Virus record (IMG/VR): IMGVR_UViG_3300036944_000899
Location: 1-29,095 of that record
DNA length: 29,095 nucleotides
Direction: 5' to 3' (one strand)
From: a virus
A program made the translations under genes and the position numbers. The notes beneath the pieces were generated by a model. It did not search any database and was not told the DNA's origin. It saw only the letters and a program-made list of their open reading frames with translations. Positions 5,320 to 12,203 of this stretch are shown here, piece after piece. Positions within the stretch are counted from its first letter, which is position 1, and each line of letters starts with the position of its first letter.

Positions 5320-5871
5320 TTATTTCTCTGCTGGTTTCCATGGTGGTAGACGCATGGGAACATACTTATTACCAGTTTTACCACTTACCCAAACGTGCTT
5401 AAGTGGTCCACTAGCTTTTTCTGGTTTTGGCTTAGGAACGCGTGCTGGACGGTTCTTAGCAGCTTCGGCTCGTTTTTGTTTCGCTTCATGATTGCGAACA
5501 GCAGCACGATATTCAGGACGGTCATCGTGGATATACATCGCCGTTACCTTTTTAGCGACGTGACGAGCAATTGATCTTCCTTGAACACCAGGTCCAACTG
5601 TCGCTGCGTCATTATAGCCTGGATGACGATGAAATTTATCATGTAGATGGTCAGCGAGATGGTCTTCTACACCGTGATAAACGCTACCGGCATTATGTTT
5701 ACCCATAACCCTAGCAGCCGAGTTTACACCGTCTTCAATGTCATCTGCGATGCTGCTAATATGATCTTTTGCGTGAGCAACCATCTTCGCGTGGAGATTT
5801 TTATTGAAGTGTTTTGGGACACCGTTACGATCGGCAAGTGATTCTGACAGATGTTCTCTAAGCGACTTCAT
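5320..5871 (-). CDS. Hypothetical protein with capsid-targeting-like N terminus (183 aa)
   Basis: I start at ATG 5871 with GAGG upstream; the longer reading to 5907 has no such site. The N terminus MKSLREHLSESL resembles the T4 capsid-targeting sequences of internal head proteins: a short amphipathic helix ending in an L-x-E site that the prohead protease gp21 type would cut (LSE). The rest is highly basic and His/Ala-rich, ending in a Pro/Lys-rich linker and a short strand region (HVWVSGKTGNKYVPM). This fits a DNA-bound protein packaged in the head and injected, but that is inference. It sits between tRNA-Thr and tRNA-His with a late motif at 5897-5903. Confidence 0.65.
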   Translation of the reverse strand: MKSLREHLSESLADRNGVPKHFNKNLHAKMVAHAKDHISSIADDIEDGVNSAARVMGKHNAGSVYHGVEDHLADHLHDKFHRHPGYNDAATVGPGVQGRSIARHVAKKVTAMYIHDDRPEYRAAVRNHEAKQKRAEAAKNRPARVPKPKPEKASGPLKHVWVSGKTGNKYVPMRLPPWKPAEK

Positions 5872-5896
5872 GGTTTGTTCCTCTTTGACTGCGGAA

Positions 5897-5903
5897 TATT
5901 TAG
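5897..5903 (-). promoter_or_regulatory. Late promoter motif (CTAAATA)
   Basis: CTAAATA on the minus strand lies 26 nt upstream of the ATG of the 183-aa candidate head protein, between it and tRNA-Thr. The same CTAAATA variant occurs before the genes at 12145 and 21361. Confidence 0.5.
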
Positions 5904-5917
5904 TCAATTACAGAAAT

Positions 5918-5993
5918 TGGTGCCCGTTGTCCGAATCGAACGAACGACATCCAGTTTACAAAACTGGCGCTCTACCAACTGAGCTAAACGGGC
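5918..5993 (-). tRNA. tRNA-Thr (TGT), CCA encoded
   Basis: Read on the minus strand: acceptor GCCCGTT/AACGGGC (7 pairs), T8-A9, D-arm GCTC-AGTTGGTA-GAGC, anticodon stem CCAGT/ACTGG around TTTGTAA (anticodon TGT, reading ACA), and T-arm GTTCG-TTCGATT-CGGAC with one G-T pair. A73 is followed by encoded CCA. The first 7 nt of the tRNA overlap the final codons of the 5984-6196 gene. It would supplement decoding of ACA. Confidence 0.95.
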
Positions 5994-6196
5994 TTATTCT
6001 TATTTATGTCTTCGAGAATATCGATTGCCTGAAGAAGTTTGACGATCAGCTGACCATCAATAAAATGTTGTGCACGCGCTGATCGGTTATTTTCTAATTT
6101 AGATAGAAGAATTTTTTCATCTTCATCACAAGCAGACATCACATTATTAAGATTCTTCAACATCAAATTCAGTTGATTTTTCACATAGACGGTCAT
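5984..6196 (-). CDS. Hypothetical helical protein (70 aa)
   Basis: The frame begins at ATG 6196, just after the stop of the 6198-6350 gene, and its TAG stop lies inside the 5' end of tRNA-Thr. The product is predicted all-helical (LNLMLKNLNNVM, QLIVKLLQAIDILEDI). No family is recognised. The overlap with a tRNA means processing of the tRNA would cut this mRNA at its 3' end. Confidence 0.6.
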   Translation of the reverse strand: MTVYVKNQLNLMLKNLNNVMSACDEDEKILLSKLENNRSARAQHFIDGQLIVKLLQAIDILEDINKNKPV

Positions 6197-6197
6197 A

Positions 6198-6350
6198 TTA
6201 AGCTTTCACTCTGCGAATTATGATGGATAATGGTCCGATGTCCCAATCATTTCGGGGATAATCGTTGTCATCAATATAGTTACGAATTGCCCAAACCCAT
6301 GAACCTGGGTCCCAAAACCAACGGATGCGTATACGTCTGACGTATTTCAT
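6198..6350 (-). CDS. Hypothetical WDIGP-motif protein (50 aa)
   Basis: This 50-residue ORF (MKYVRRIRIRWFWDPGSW..., ending SIIIRRVKA) starts in an ATGA overlap with the stop of the 6347-6547 gene. It shares the NDWDIGP motif and the aromatic-then-basic layout with the 70-aa product at 4842-5054. It is strongly basic and beta-like. The function is unknown. Confidence 0.65.
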   Translation of the reverse strand: MKYVRRIRIRWFWDPGSWVWAIRNYIDDNDYPRNDWDIGPLSIIIRRVKA

Positions 6351-6547
6351 ATGTTGTATGGTCCCTGAGCAACAGTGTAATAATCCGGAGCGGTCGCCTC
6401 AACGTTCTTTTCGTTGTACTCTTTGATGAATTGAACAGCTTCTTCACGAGTGGTGAAATAAACCCGCTCAAAAATCTTTGAACCCCAACCACGCTCATAC
6501 TCAGCAAGGTCTACGCGAGCAACACAGTTTGGTGTAACTTGTGGCAT
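6347..6547 (-). CDS. Conserved small phage protein (66 aa)
   Basis: The sequence (RVDLAEYERGWGSKIFERVYF, EEAVQFIKEYNEKN, PDYYTVAQG) has the pattern of a small ferredoxin-like or DUF protein seen widely in T4-like phages, where an ERGWG-K motif is followed by a helix and a TAPDYY ending. The function is unknown. It is coupled at both ends (TAATG with the upstream gene, ATGA with the downstream one). Confidence 0.65.
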   Translation of the reverse strand: MPQVTPNCVARVDLAEYERGWGSKIFERVYFTTREEAVQFIKEYNEKNVEATAPDYYTVAQGPYNI

Positions 6548-6765
6548 TATTCGAATTTCCTGATTAGGTGTTGAACTTGTTTGTCGGCGTAATCACCACA
6601 ATTACTCCAACGTCGAAAGGCGAAACAATCTACTTCTTGGGCGTCACACATAGCAGCCCGAATACAAGTATCACAGGGATTATCCCTCTTGGTTGGTACA
6701 GTCTCAAAGACTTCTGGCTTGGCTCTTTCGCCGCCGTTATCAACGGTGAAGGTATCACGAAGCAT
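6547..6765 (-). CDS. Cysteine-rich small protein (72 aa), possible Zn binder
   Basis: The protein contains CDTCIRAAMC, then VDC and NCGDY, five cysteines within about 27 residues with CxxC spacing. This suggests a zinc or iron-sulfur site. No named family is recognised. It lies between the 6769-7005 gene and the 6347-6547 gene in one operon served by the promoter at 7028-7056. Confidence 0.65.
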   Translation of the reverse strand: MLRDTFTVDNGGERAKPEVFETVPTKRDNPCDTCIRAAMCDAQEVDCFAFRRWSNCGDYADKQVQHLIRKFE

Positions 6766-6768
6766 GGG

Positions 6769-7005
6769 TCAGTCCTCAAGGACGCGGGTCTCAAAGTCAA
6801 CGAAGTCGAAGTTCCAGTTGAAGGTCAAACTACGCTTCGCCGGGTCTTTATACTCATCGACGTTTTTGATCGCTTTAGCTAGAGCTTCTTGAAGTCCCGC
6901 CCAGGTTCGGTGAACACCGAGTATCACGCGTCGTGAAGGAACCGTTCCCCAAAGTGGGTCGTCATAAGCATCTTTAACACCATAGAGCACATGGCAGCTT
7001 TGCAT
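6769..7005 (-). CDS. Hypothetical protein (78 aa), first gene of an early operon
   Basis: The ATG at 7005 has a strong AGGAG site (AGGAGAAACAGATG), and the gene lies directly below a sigma70-like promoter. The product has no recognised domain; it contains a mid-protein amphipathic helix (WAGLQEALAKAIKNVDEY) and an aromatic FNWNFDFVDF strand. Being promoter-proximal in an early unit, it could be a host-takeover protein, but nothing in the sequence proves this. Confidence 0.65.
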   Translation of the reverse strand: MQSCHVLYGVKDAYDDPLWGTVPSRRVILGVHRTWAGLQEALAKAIKNVDEYKDPAKRSLTFNWNFDFVDFETRVLED

Positions 7006-7027
7006 CTGTTTCTCCTAATTCACCATC

Positions 7028-7056
7028 AGTATACGCCTGATCGGAGCCAAAAGCAA
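7028..7056 (-). promoter_or_regulatory. Sigma70-like early promoter
   Basis: TTGCTT (7051-7056), 17-nt spacer, TATACT (7028-7033) on the minus strand, 23 nt above the ATG at 7005. It shares TTGCTT-TT and TATACTGA with the promoter at 13552-13580. Confidence 0.8.
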
Positions 7057-7085
7057 GCAGCAAAAGATTAAATGCATGTAATGAG

Positions 7086-7161
7086 ATAAATATATCAGCT
7101 AAATACAATGCTAGTCGCGGTCGGCAAACCCACTAGCTCTAATCTAGTAGGAGATCAGCTA
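7086..7161 (+). promoter_or_regulatory. Late promoter motifs plus conserved leader of plus-strand homing endonuclease B
   Basis: Two late-type motifs occur (ATAAATA 7086-7092; CTAAATA 7099-7105). The second is 8 nt before GTCGCGG (7114-7120), the same spacing as at 2282-2303. Then come CCCACTAG-CTCTAAT-CTAGTAGGAG and CAGC before the ATG at 7162. ACTAG/CTAGT form a 5-bp stem with a 7-nt loop, and flanking CC/GG could tie up the Shine-Dalgarno AGGAG (7149-7153). Confidence 0.6.
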
Positions 7162-7593
7162 ATGAATATTTATTACGTATACGCTTACATCAGTAAGTAT
7201 AATCATCCATACTATATTGGTAAAGGATGTAAGCAGCGCGCATTTAAAACCAAACTATACGCAAAGGTTCCGAAAGATAAATCTAAAATTATATTTTTAG
7301 GAACTAATATGTCAGAAGAATCAGCATTTGATCTTGAGAAGAAAATGATTCAATACTTTGGAAGAAAAGATAATGGAACTGGTGTATTATTAAATTTGAC
7401 TGATGGTGGAGAAGGTTGTTTTGGTATTAAACATACACAACATTCAAAGAAATTAATTTCTAATGCACAAAAGAAAATTTGGAAAGAAAAAAACTATATT
7501 CCATATGTCGGAAAGAATGAACTTGTTGAATATTACAATAACATATTTAATTATAAGCCAAGCGCAATAGATGGTATTTACAAAGTTCCGTAA
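7162..7593 (+). CDS. GIY-YIG homing endonuclease, free-standing
   Basis: The N terminus YYVYAYISKYNHPYYIGKG fits the GIY-YIG motif pair. It is followed by basic residues KQRAF, a helix with the catalytic-type Glu (FDLEKKMIQYF) and Asn in LLNLTDGGEG, then an HTQHSKKLISNAQKKIW helix like NUMOD3 (DNA binding). At 143 residues it is a short Seg-type enzyme. I start at 7162 because AGGAG lies 8 nt upstream; the 7108 reading would include the leader. It is far more AT-rich than its neighbours. It converges on the exonuclease gene with a 16-bp 3' overlap. Confidence 0.82.
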   Translation: MNIYYVYAYISKYNHPYYIGKGCKQRAFKTKLYAKVPKDKSKIIFLGTNMSEESAFDLEKKMIQYFGRKDNGTGVLLNLTDGGEGCFGIKHTQHSKKLISNAQKKIWKEKNYIPYVGKNELVEYYNNIFNYKPSAIDGIYKVP

Positions 7594-8255
7594 TACTGTT
7601 TAACTCTAGCAGCTATTTGCTTAGTATAGTCACCGGGATTCTTAACGAACACTTGTGGTTCGCTAAGATCTTCAACGCAAATGACAACTACTATCTTCTT
7701 TATTAGAATACCAGTCATTTCCCAATACATATAAGCATACATTGAAGACTGGAGAATGTAGTCTAGAATCCACTCTTCTTTCTTGATCTTAGTAGAAGTC
7801 TTATAGTCCACGATCGCCAGTTCGCCGTCCCACATCGCCACCAGATCGGTTGTTCCGGAAACCTTAAGCCGCCTACTATAAAGGGTTGCCTCTACTGCAT
7901 GGATCGCTCCAGCCCATTTGTCGAGAGCCTTCTTGATCTGAAGGAAACAAGCGGCATTAGAAGGTGCCTCATCTTTGATGTTAAATGGAACGTTGGTGAC
8001 ATAGCGTTCACACATAAAGTGAAGAGCGGTACCACGGTTTCTTGCCTGTTCAGAAATCTTGTTGGCTTGTTTCTCACCAACGTTTTTCTTCCACTGATCA
8101 AGGTATGATTTATCAGCGGTCTTATCAAGCACCGTTGTGACGGATGGGAATTTCTCCTCAGCCGTCACAACATAATGCCGTTTGCCATTGATGGTTTCAG
8201 TTTCAAGCTTGGGAAACTTAACCAGCTGGCTGTTGTCAAAAGTCTTAACTAACAT
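7578..8255 (-). CDS. PD-(D/E)XK family exonuclease (RecB/MGME1-like)
   Basis: Motifs in order: RGTALHFMCERY (motif with His near residue 79), GTTDLVAMWDG (catalytic Asp), LAIVDYKTS (D/E-x-K), and LQSSMYAYMYWE (Q-x3-Y helix). This is the core of RecB/Cas4/MGME1-type single-strand-end exonucleases, common in T4-like cyanophages and rhizobiophages next to PhoH. The role is likely DNA recombination or repair at ends, in the cytoplasm. It overlaps the PhoH gene by 7 nt at its start. It is not T4 gp46/47. Confidence 0.85.
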   Translation of the reverse strand: MLVKTFDNSQLVKFPKLETETINGKRHYVVTAEEKFPSVTTVLDKTADKSYLDQWKKNVGEKQANKISEQARNRGTALHFMCERYVTNVPFNIKDEAPSNAACFLQIKKALDKWAGAIHAVEATLYSRRLKVSGTTDLVAMWDGELAIVDYKTSTKIKKEEWILDYILQSSMYAYMYWEMTGILIKKIVVVICVEDLSEPQVFVKNPGDYTKQIAARVKQYYGTL

Positions 8256-9007
8256 TGCGGTTGGATAATTCCTCTATCCTCAAGATTCTCGCGGGCGATA
8301 ATATATTCTTTCACAAAATTACTACGCACGATGTCATCTCTATTAAATTGGATGTGACGAAAAGATTTCATCTCATCGATGACTTTAGAATAATCATTGA
8401 AGCCTGAGTTCTGACGATTGTTCTTCAAGTCATTTTGTCTAATGTCACCACACATAATAACGCGAGAGTTCTTACCGACACGTGTGGTAATAGTATGCAA
8501 CTCTTCGCTTGTCATATTCTGAATCTCATCAACAACGAAGATGGTGTTTTTAAGATTCATGCCGCGAATGTATGAGGTTGATGTAAACTTTACTAGACCC
8601 TTACTCTTCAGTGCCGAGTAGGCGTGTTCAACTTCTGACATATCTTGAAAGATAGAGAAGTATGGCATCTCATACACTTCGGACTTCTCTTGAATGCTTC
8701 CCTTCAAGAATCCCTGATCACGTGATGGGACTGTTGAACGCACGATAGTCACATCGTCATACACATCAGGCTTACTGAAAACTGTAGAGAGCGCAAGATA
8801 ACAAGCGACAAAAGATTTACCTGTGCCGGCTGTTCCGGTCAAGAGAAGGTTCTTTCCCTTATTCCATGCTTCAAACGAAAGGGCTTGGTTTGCTGTTAAA
8901 GGTTCAACAGTTTTTACTTTAAAGACCTTGTCCTTCAGAACAGTTCCTATATCAAGATCACCATGCTCTATTTGTCTTTTTTCGCGGCGGGTTAATCTTT
9001 GTTTCAT
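8249..9007 (-). CDS. phoH: PhoH-like ATPase
   Basis: Walker A is GTAGTGKS around residue 58, Walker B is FVVDEIQNM, and CGDIRQND follows as sensor/motif III, in the order of PhoH/UvrD-like P-loop proteins. PhoH is one of the commonest auxiliary genes of marine and rhizobial T4-like phages. Its function is uncertain; ATPase or RNA/DNA helicase roles are proposed. The N terminus (MKQRLTRREKRQ) is basic. It lies in an operon with the FmdB-like gene and the exonuclease. Confidence 0.9.
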   Translation of the reverse strand: MKQRLTRREKRQIEHGDLDIGTVLKDKVFKVKTVEPLTANQALSFEAWNKGKNLLLTGTAGTGKSFVACYLALSTVFSKPDVYDDVTIVRSTVPSRDQGFLKGSIQEKSEVYEMPYFSIFQDMSEVEHAYSALKSKGLVKFTSTSYIRGMNLKNTIFVVDEIQNMTSEELHTITTRVGKNSRVIMCGDIRQNDLKNNRQNSGFNDYSKVIDEMKSFRHIQFNRDDIVRSNFVKEYIIARENLEDRGIIQPQC

Positions 9008-9016
9008 ATAAACTCT

Positions 9017-9328
9017 CTACTTGTTACGCTGACGTTTCCTGTGTTTCTTCATCACTTCTTCAGTCTTCAATTGCTTGATAGACTTTTTCATATATCGGTC
9101 AGCTAGCGGGGATTGGGGGTGGTGTTCTGCAATGTTCTGCAGAACGTCATTGAACCCACCGTCGGGCTTTGCGCGGTCCCCGCCTCGGTGAGAACTAATC
9201 ATTGGCGCGCCATGAACACGTTGTTCTAGATTAGGATGGGCCGCCAGATAAGCGTCACGCTCAGAGATCGTCATAAACTCGATGAACTCTTTGCCTGTAT
9301 TTTTGTTATAGAATTTGTATGTGGGCAT
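9017..9328 (-). CDS. FmdB-like small protein (103 aa), cysteine-less
   Basis: The N terminus MPTYKFYNKNTGKEFIEFM followed by SERDAYLAAHPNLEQ matches the FmdB-like zinc-ribbon proteins seen in T4-like phages. The zinc-binding cysteines are absent, so it cannot bind metal in the usual way. The C terminus is strongly basic (KKHRKRQRNK), suggesting nucleic-acid contact. The ATG overlaps the upstream stop as TAATG. Confidence 0.65.
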   Translation of the reverse strand: MPTYKFYNKNTGKEFIEFMTISERDAYLAAHPNLEQRVHGAPMISSHRGGDRAKPDGGFNDVLQNIAEHHPQSPLADRYMKKSIKQLKTEEVMKKHRKRQRNK

Positions 9329-9999
9329 TATTTTTCGGTGCTTTCAATGGGGAACGCTCTCATTTTCACTTTTCTGTTCTTAAATCGGATTCTTCTAAAG
9401 TGGGCGATGTTATCTGAAGCGTCGTCATAAAAATCAACTGATTCTATAAACGGAACTGCTTTGATAATTTCCTGTATAATTTTCCTTTTAGCTGCGCCGC
9501 CACCAAGTTTAGTTAAGCTTCCTGCTCTAAGAATATGAGAGGTACTAGTATTCATATTTAGTCCGTGGCCTTTGAAATAGTCTAGGAAAACGTTAGGATC
9601 ATCCATATTTCCTCTAGCTGTGAGCATAATAAAAAATGTGTCTTTTCTTCCATATTCTGATACAGCTTTTTTTACGTTTTCCTCAATAACCTTAGCGTGC
9701 TTCACAAAAACAGCGCTGCTACGAAAATCAACAAAACTTTCCGGATCAGTCAATTCACCATCAGATCCAATAATTTTCTTCTGTCTTTTTGGATCAGCAA
9801 ATTCAGCTGTAGACATAGTAACAAGTTTACCCGAACGTTTTAGATAATCCTTTGTTCCTTTCTTTACAACTCGAATTCTTGTTGTGTTCTCAGGATGCCT
9901 CACGAGCGTATCATCTATATCCCATATAGATAGGTGTGTTCTTTTAGAAGCAAGCATATCCCGAATCGTAGATTCAGTTGTTTCAGTAACGATTCCCAT
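9328..9999 (-). CDS. HAD-superfamily phosphatase (223 aa)
   Basis: Motif I is LSIWDIDDTLVRH (DxDxT), motif II is FIMLTARGN (Thr), a Lys-containing loop follows (GGGAAKRK), and the acidic motif is VDFYDDASDN. The arrangement and the DDTL/LTAR wording resemble polynucleotide-kinase 3'-phosphatase-like or 5'-nucleotidase-like HAD proteins. The insert between motifs I and II acts as a cap. This is the second HAD enzyme in the window and is not closely similar to the one at 4356-4838. Confidence 0.78.
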   Translation of the reverse strand: MGIVTETTESTIRDMLASKRTHLSIWDIDDTLVRHPENTTRIRVVKKGTKDYLKRSGKLVTMSTAEFADPKRQKKIIGSDGELTDPESFVDFRSSAVFVKHAKVIEENVKKAVSEYGRKDTFFIMLTARGNMDDPNVFLDYFKGHGLNMNTSTSHILRAGSLTKLGGGAAKRKIIQEIIKAVPFIESVDFYDDASDNIAHFRRIRFKNRKVKMRAFPIESTEK

Positions 10000-10009
10000 A
10001 ACCTATCTC

Positions 10010-10186
10010 TCAGTCGTAAAGCTCATCATCAAGCTCACGGAGCTGATCGATGTTCTTTGTTTTTAGAGCGGCGTTAATTCGTTTGTTGGAAACCTTCCGG
10101 CGATGCTCATCGCGATTGGTCCTCCAGTCATCTTGCTCTTCATCATATTTTTCGAATTTAGACCGCGTATGTTTTGACTTACTCAT
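10010..10186 (-). CDS. Hypothetical charged protein (58 aa)
   Basis: This 58-residue ORF starts MSKSKHTRSKFEKYDEEQDDW and ends QLRELDDELYD. About half the residues are charged and it is predicted to be helical. It sits between the HAD gene and the DUF6433-like gene in the same direction, with GAGAGAGAG upstream of its ATG as ribosome binding region. Similar short charged proteins occur here in T4-like phages, but I cannot name a family. Confidence 0.65.
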   Translation of the reverse strand: MSKSKHTRSKFEKYDEEQDDWRTNRDEHRRKVSNKRINAALKTKNIDQLRELDDELYD

Positions 10187-10197
10187 CTCTCTCTCTA

Positions 10198-10620
10198 CTA
10201 CTTGACCAGACCAGGAAAGGCTCTGTTCACAACCTTCTTATTAATCGTTTTCCAAACTTGACCGTTTCTAATGCGCTCAAGAAACTCAGCGTCTTCCGGT
10301 AGAACGGTTTCAAGAAGCTGACGCCACAGTGTAACACGTTTCTCGATTGTCATCGCTGGAGCGTTACTATTCTCAACAAAGAGATACAGAGTGCGGGCAC
10401 GTGAATAGAGCATACCATGGAGATCAGGATATTCTTTGTTTGGCTTGTATGGAATTTCTCCTTCGGGGAGAAGCCACCTTACGCGCGAGTCAAGCGCATA
10501 CTGAAGAAGAACTCGAAGAGGAGCGACATCGTTCTTGCGTAGAAAATCTACACGTTCTTGGTCGTCTTCGAATTTAGCAGCCTCTGTGATGATGTCACTG
10601 ATAGCTCGTTTGAATGCCAT
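10198..10620 (-). CDS. Conserved T4-like phage protein, DUF6433-type (140 aa)
   Basis: The opening MAFKRAISDIITEAAK followed by DRVDFL-like helices and the motif VRWLLPEGEIPYKP matches a conserved all-helical protein of T4-like cyanophages and related phages (DUF6433 as I recall). Its function is unknown. Its constant position next to RNase H in such phages suggests a replication-associated role, which is inference. Confidence 0.75.
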   Translation of the reverse strand: MAFKRAISDIITEAAKFEDDQERVDFLRKNDVAPLRVLLQYALDSRVRWLLPEGEIPYKPNKEYPDLHGMLYSRARTLYLFVENSNAPAMTIEKRVTLWRQLLETVLPEDAEFLERIRNGQVWKTINKKVVNRAFPGLVK

Positions 10621-10622
10621 AG

Positions 10623-11504
10623 TTAAAAGTCTCCGATTACTTCCATGAGATGTTTGAGTTTGTGTGTCATGAAATAGTTGAACATTTTCTTGCGGCCTTT
10701 TCCAGCCTCACCTTCGTATTCGATCAAGATCTTTTCCTGAATGTCTTTCGGGACGCAATCTAGATCGATCAATTGTTTATTGCGATGCCAGCGCTGAAGC
10801 ATCTGCTCGTTACAAAACTCTTCGGGTTTCTGTTTAACCCAGACATCAAGTTTCTTCTGCGTCACCGGCTTGGCGCGCTCTCGAAGAACCAATGAGTTGT
10901 CAGCCATAAGAATAGAAGGAACACCATCACCTTTGTCACCCTTGATGATATGTTCGGCTTTGAATAGGTCGGGGTTGTTATGGGTAATTTTCTTTTTGCG
11001 TACTGGGTCATATTGCTCAACGGCCATGTATGTATGAAGCTGAATGAAGTCTTTGTCACCGGAAAGGATCAGGATGCGAGCACCCTCTGGTCCGTAGGTG
11101 TGAACAAGTGTCGCGATGATGTCATCCGCCTCCGCACCATCAACTTCGATAACACGATAAGGAAAGCTTTCCTTGAGCTCAGCCCGGATCTTCGCGAGAT
11201 AGGTGAAGATCGCTGACCAATCCATTGTGGTAGTCTCTTCACGAGCCTGCCTACGATTGGCTTTGTAGTAGGGGAATTGCTCGCGACGCCAGCTGCCTCG
11301 GCTATCACAGGCGATCACAAGCTCACCATATTTATCACAGTAGCGTGATGTGTAAGAGCGGATCGAGTTGAGGATCATATGCCGAAGCAAACTTTCATCA
11401 AGTTCACCACCTGGTACACCTGTGCCTGATCGAGAACGACTAGCATTACTCATCTGCATCATCAGATTAGAAATCATCACTTGTTGTAGATCGACGATAA
11501 TTAT
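10623..11504 (-). CDS. rnh: RNase H / 5'-3' flap exonuclease, non-canonical ATA start
   Basis: This T4 RNase H-type FEN nuclease removes RNA primers and flaps. Motifs: IIVDLQQ (first metal Asp), IACDSRGSWRREQFPYYKANRR, GAEADDIIATLV, ILSGDKDFIQL and GDKGDGVPS. The frame continues upstream of the first ATG (11477) and GTG (11480) through IIVDLQQV, which carries the first catalytic Asp. The only start-like codon with proper spacing is ATA at 11504, where this family normally has ATG, with GGAG 8 nt upstream. ATA overlaps the TAA stop of the upstream homing endonuclease (ATAA), like the ATGA overlaps elsewhere. Starting at 11477 would delete a catalytic residue. Confidence 0.85.
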   Translation of the reverse strand: MIIVDLQQVMISNLMMQMSNASRSRSGTGVPGGELDESLLRHMILNSIRSYTSRYCDKYGELVIACDSRGSWRREQFPYYKANRRQAREETTTMDWSAIFTYLAKIRAELKESFPYRVIEVDGAEADDIIATLVHTYGPEGARILILSGDKDFIQLHTYMAVEQYDPVRKKKITHNNPDLFKAEHIIKGDKGDGVPSILMADNSLVLRERAKPVTQKKLDVWVKQKPEEFCNEQMLQRWHRNKQLIDLDCVPKDIQEKILIEYEGEAGKGRKKMFNYFMTHKLKHLMEVIGDF

Positions 11505-12145
11505 TTGGAATTCTCCATCACTAATTTCCAGCCAGTTGTGTTATTACGCATTTTCCGCTGCTCTTCGTTCTTAGCTCTAAATCCACCATATCCAGTTGTT
11601 GGGGGAGGAACCTCTTTTCCAATATTACCTCGTAGTGGTCTTAATAGCAACTCTTTTTCAAAACAGAATTTTTCTAGTGATGTTGTAATGTTGTGTCGTT
11701 TTCCACTAGGTGAGATTGCTACCCATTTTTTAGCATTTGGATTTTGATCACCATCATAGGTTCTTCTGTTTTCAACAATTTTATGAGCCCAAGTGGTCAT
11801 TGGTTTAATCTTACGACTAGCTTTAATGGCGAGAGATTTTTTTCTTGAAGATTCTGCCGTGTAAGATGTATATCCACCACGGCCACCAACAGCCTCGTTC
11901 AATCCAATTAGAGGAATTGGCCTTAAGTTCTGTTCTATCTCAAAACATTCTTCGGAAGAGCCTGTAAAAATAACATGCATATCCTTGAATTTGAGGTCGT
12001 GTTTGCGAATATATTCACCAACAGTATATGGAGATTTGACATGACCCCGCCAACGATGTTTAAGGTTATTTGTAACCCCAACATAACAATTGACATAAGG
12101 ATGAACGATATCCTCTGATTTCCCAATGACGTAAACTTTGAACAT
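11501..12145 (-). CDS. GIY-YIG homing endonuclease inserted before rnh (214 aa)
   Basis: The N terminus KVYVIGK...NCYVGVTNNLKHRWRGH has the GIY-YIG strand pair and the catalytic-type Arg. Glu lies in CFEIEQNL and Asn in GLNEAVGGRGGY. The remainder (KKSLAIKASRK, WVAISPSGKRHNITTSLEKF) resembles NUMOD/AP2-like DNA-binding modules that recognise the insertion site. It is co-oriented with rnh and its last codons provide rnh with its Shine-Dalgarno. A CTAAATA late motif lies in the loop of a 7-bp hairpin upstream (12160-12187). Ribosome site: AGGTG. Confidence 0.83.
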   Translation of the reverse strand: MFKVYVIGKSEDIVHPYVNCYVGVTNNLKHRWRGHVKSPYTVGEYIRKHDLKFKDMHVIFTGSSEECFEIEQNLRPIPLIGLNEAVGGRGGYTSYTAESSRKKSLAIKASRKIKPMTTWAHKIVENRRTYDGDQNPNAKKWVAISPSGKRHNITTSLEKFCFEKELLLRPLRGNIGKEVPPPTTGYGGFRAKNEEQRKMRNNTTGWKLVMENSK

Positions 12146-12159
12146 GAAGCACCTGTTGT

Positions 12160-12187
12160 AACTCTATTATTTAGTCTTTGTAGAGTT
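12160..12187 (-). promoter_or_regulatory. Hairpin enclosing a late promoter motif upstream of homing endonuclease
   Basis: AACTCTA (12160-12166) and TAGAGTT (12181-12187) form a perfect 7-bp stem. The 14-nt loop contains CTAAATA (12168-12174, minus strand). Read-through transcripts would fold the hairpin, while transcripts started at the late promoter would lack its 5' arm. This recalls the early/late translational switch of T4 I-TevI, although here the Shine-Dalgarno itself is outside the stem. Confidence 0.5.
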
Positions 12188-12203
12188 TCAGCAAGAAACA
12201 TAC

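Noticed and set aside
7113-7150. Possible amber-suppressor anticodon arm (5-bp stem ACTAG/CTAGT with a CTCTAAT loop, anticodon CTA) in leader B
   Set aside because: No acceptor stem, D-arm or T-arm can be built around it, and it sits in the leader of a homing endonuclease gene directly before its Shine-Dalgarno.
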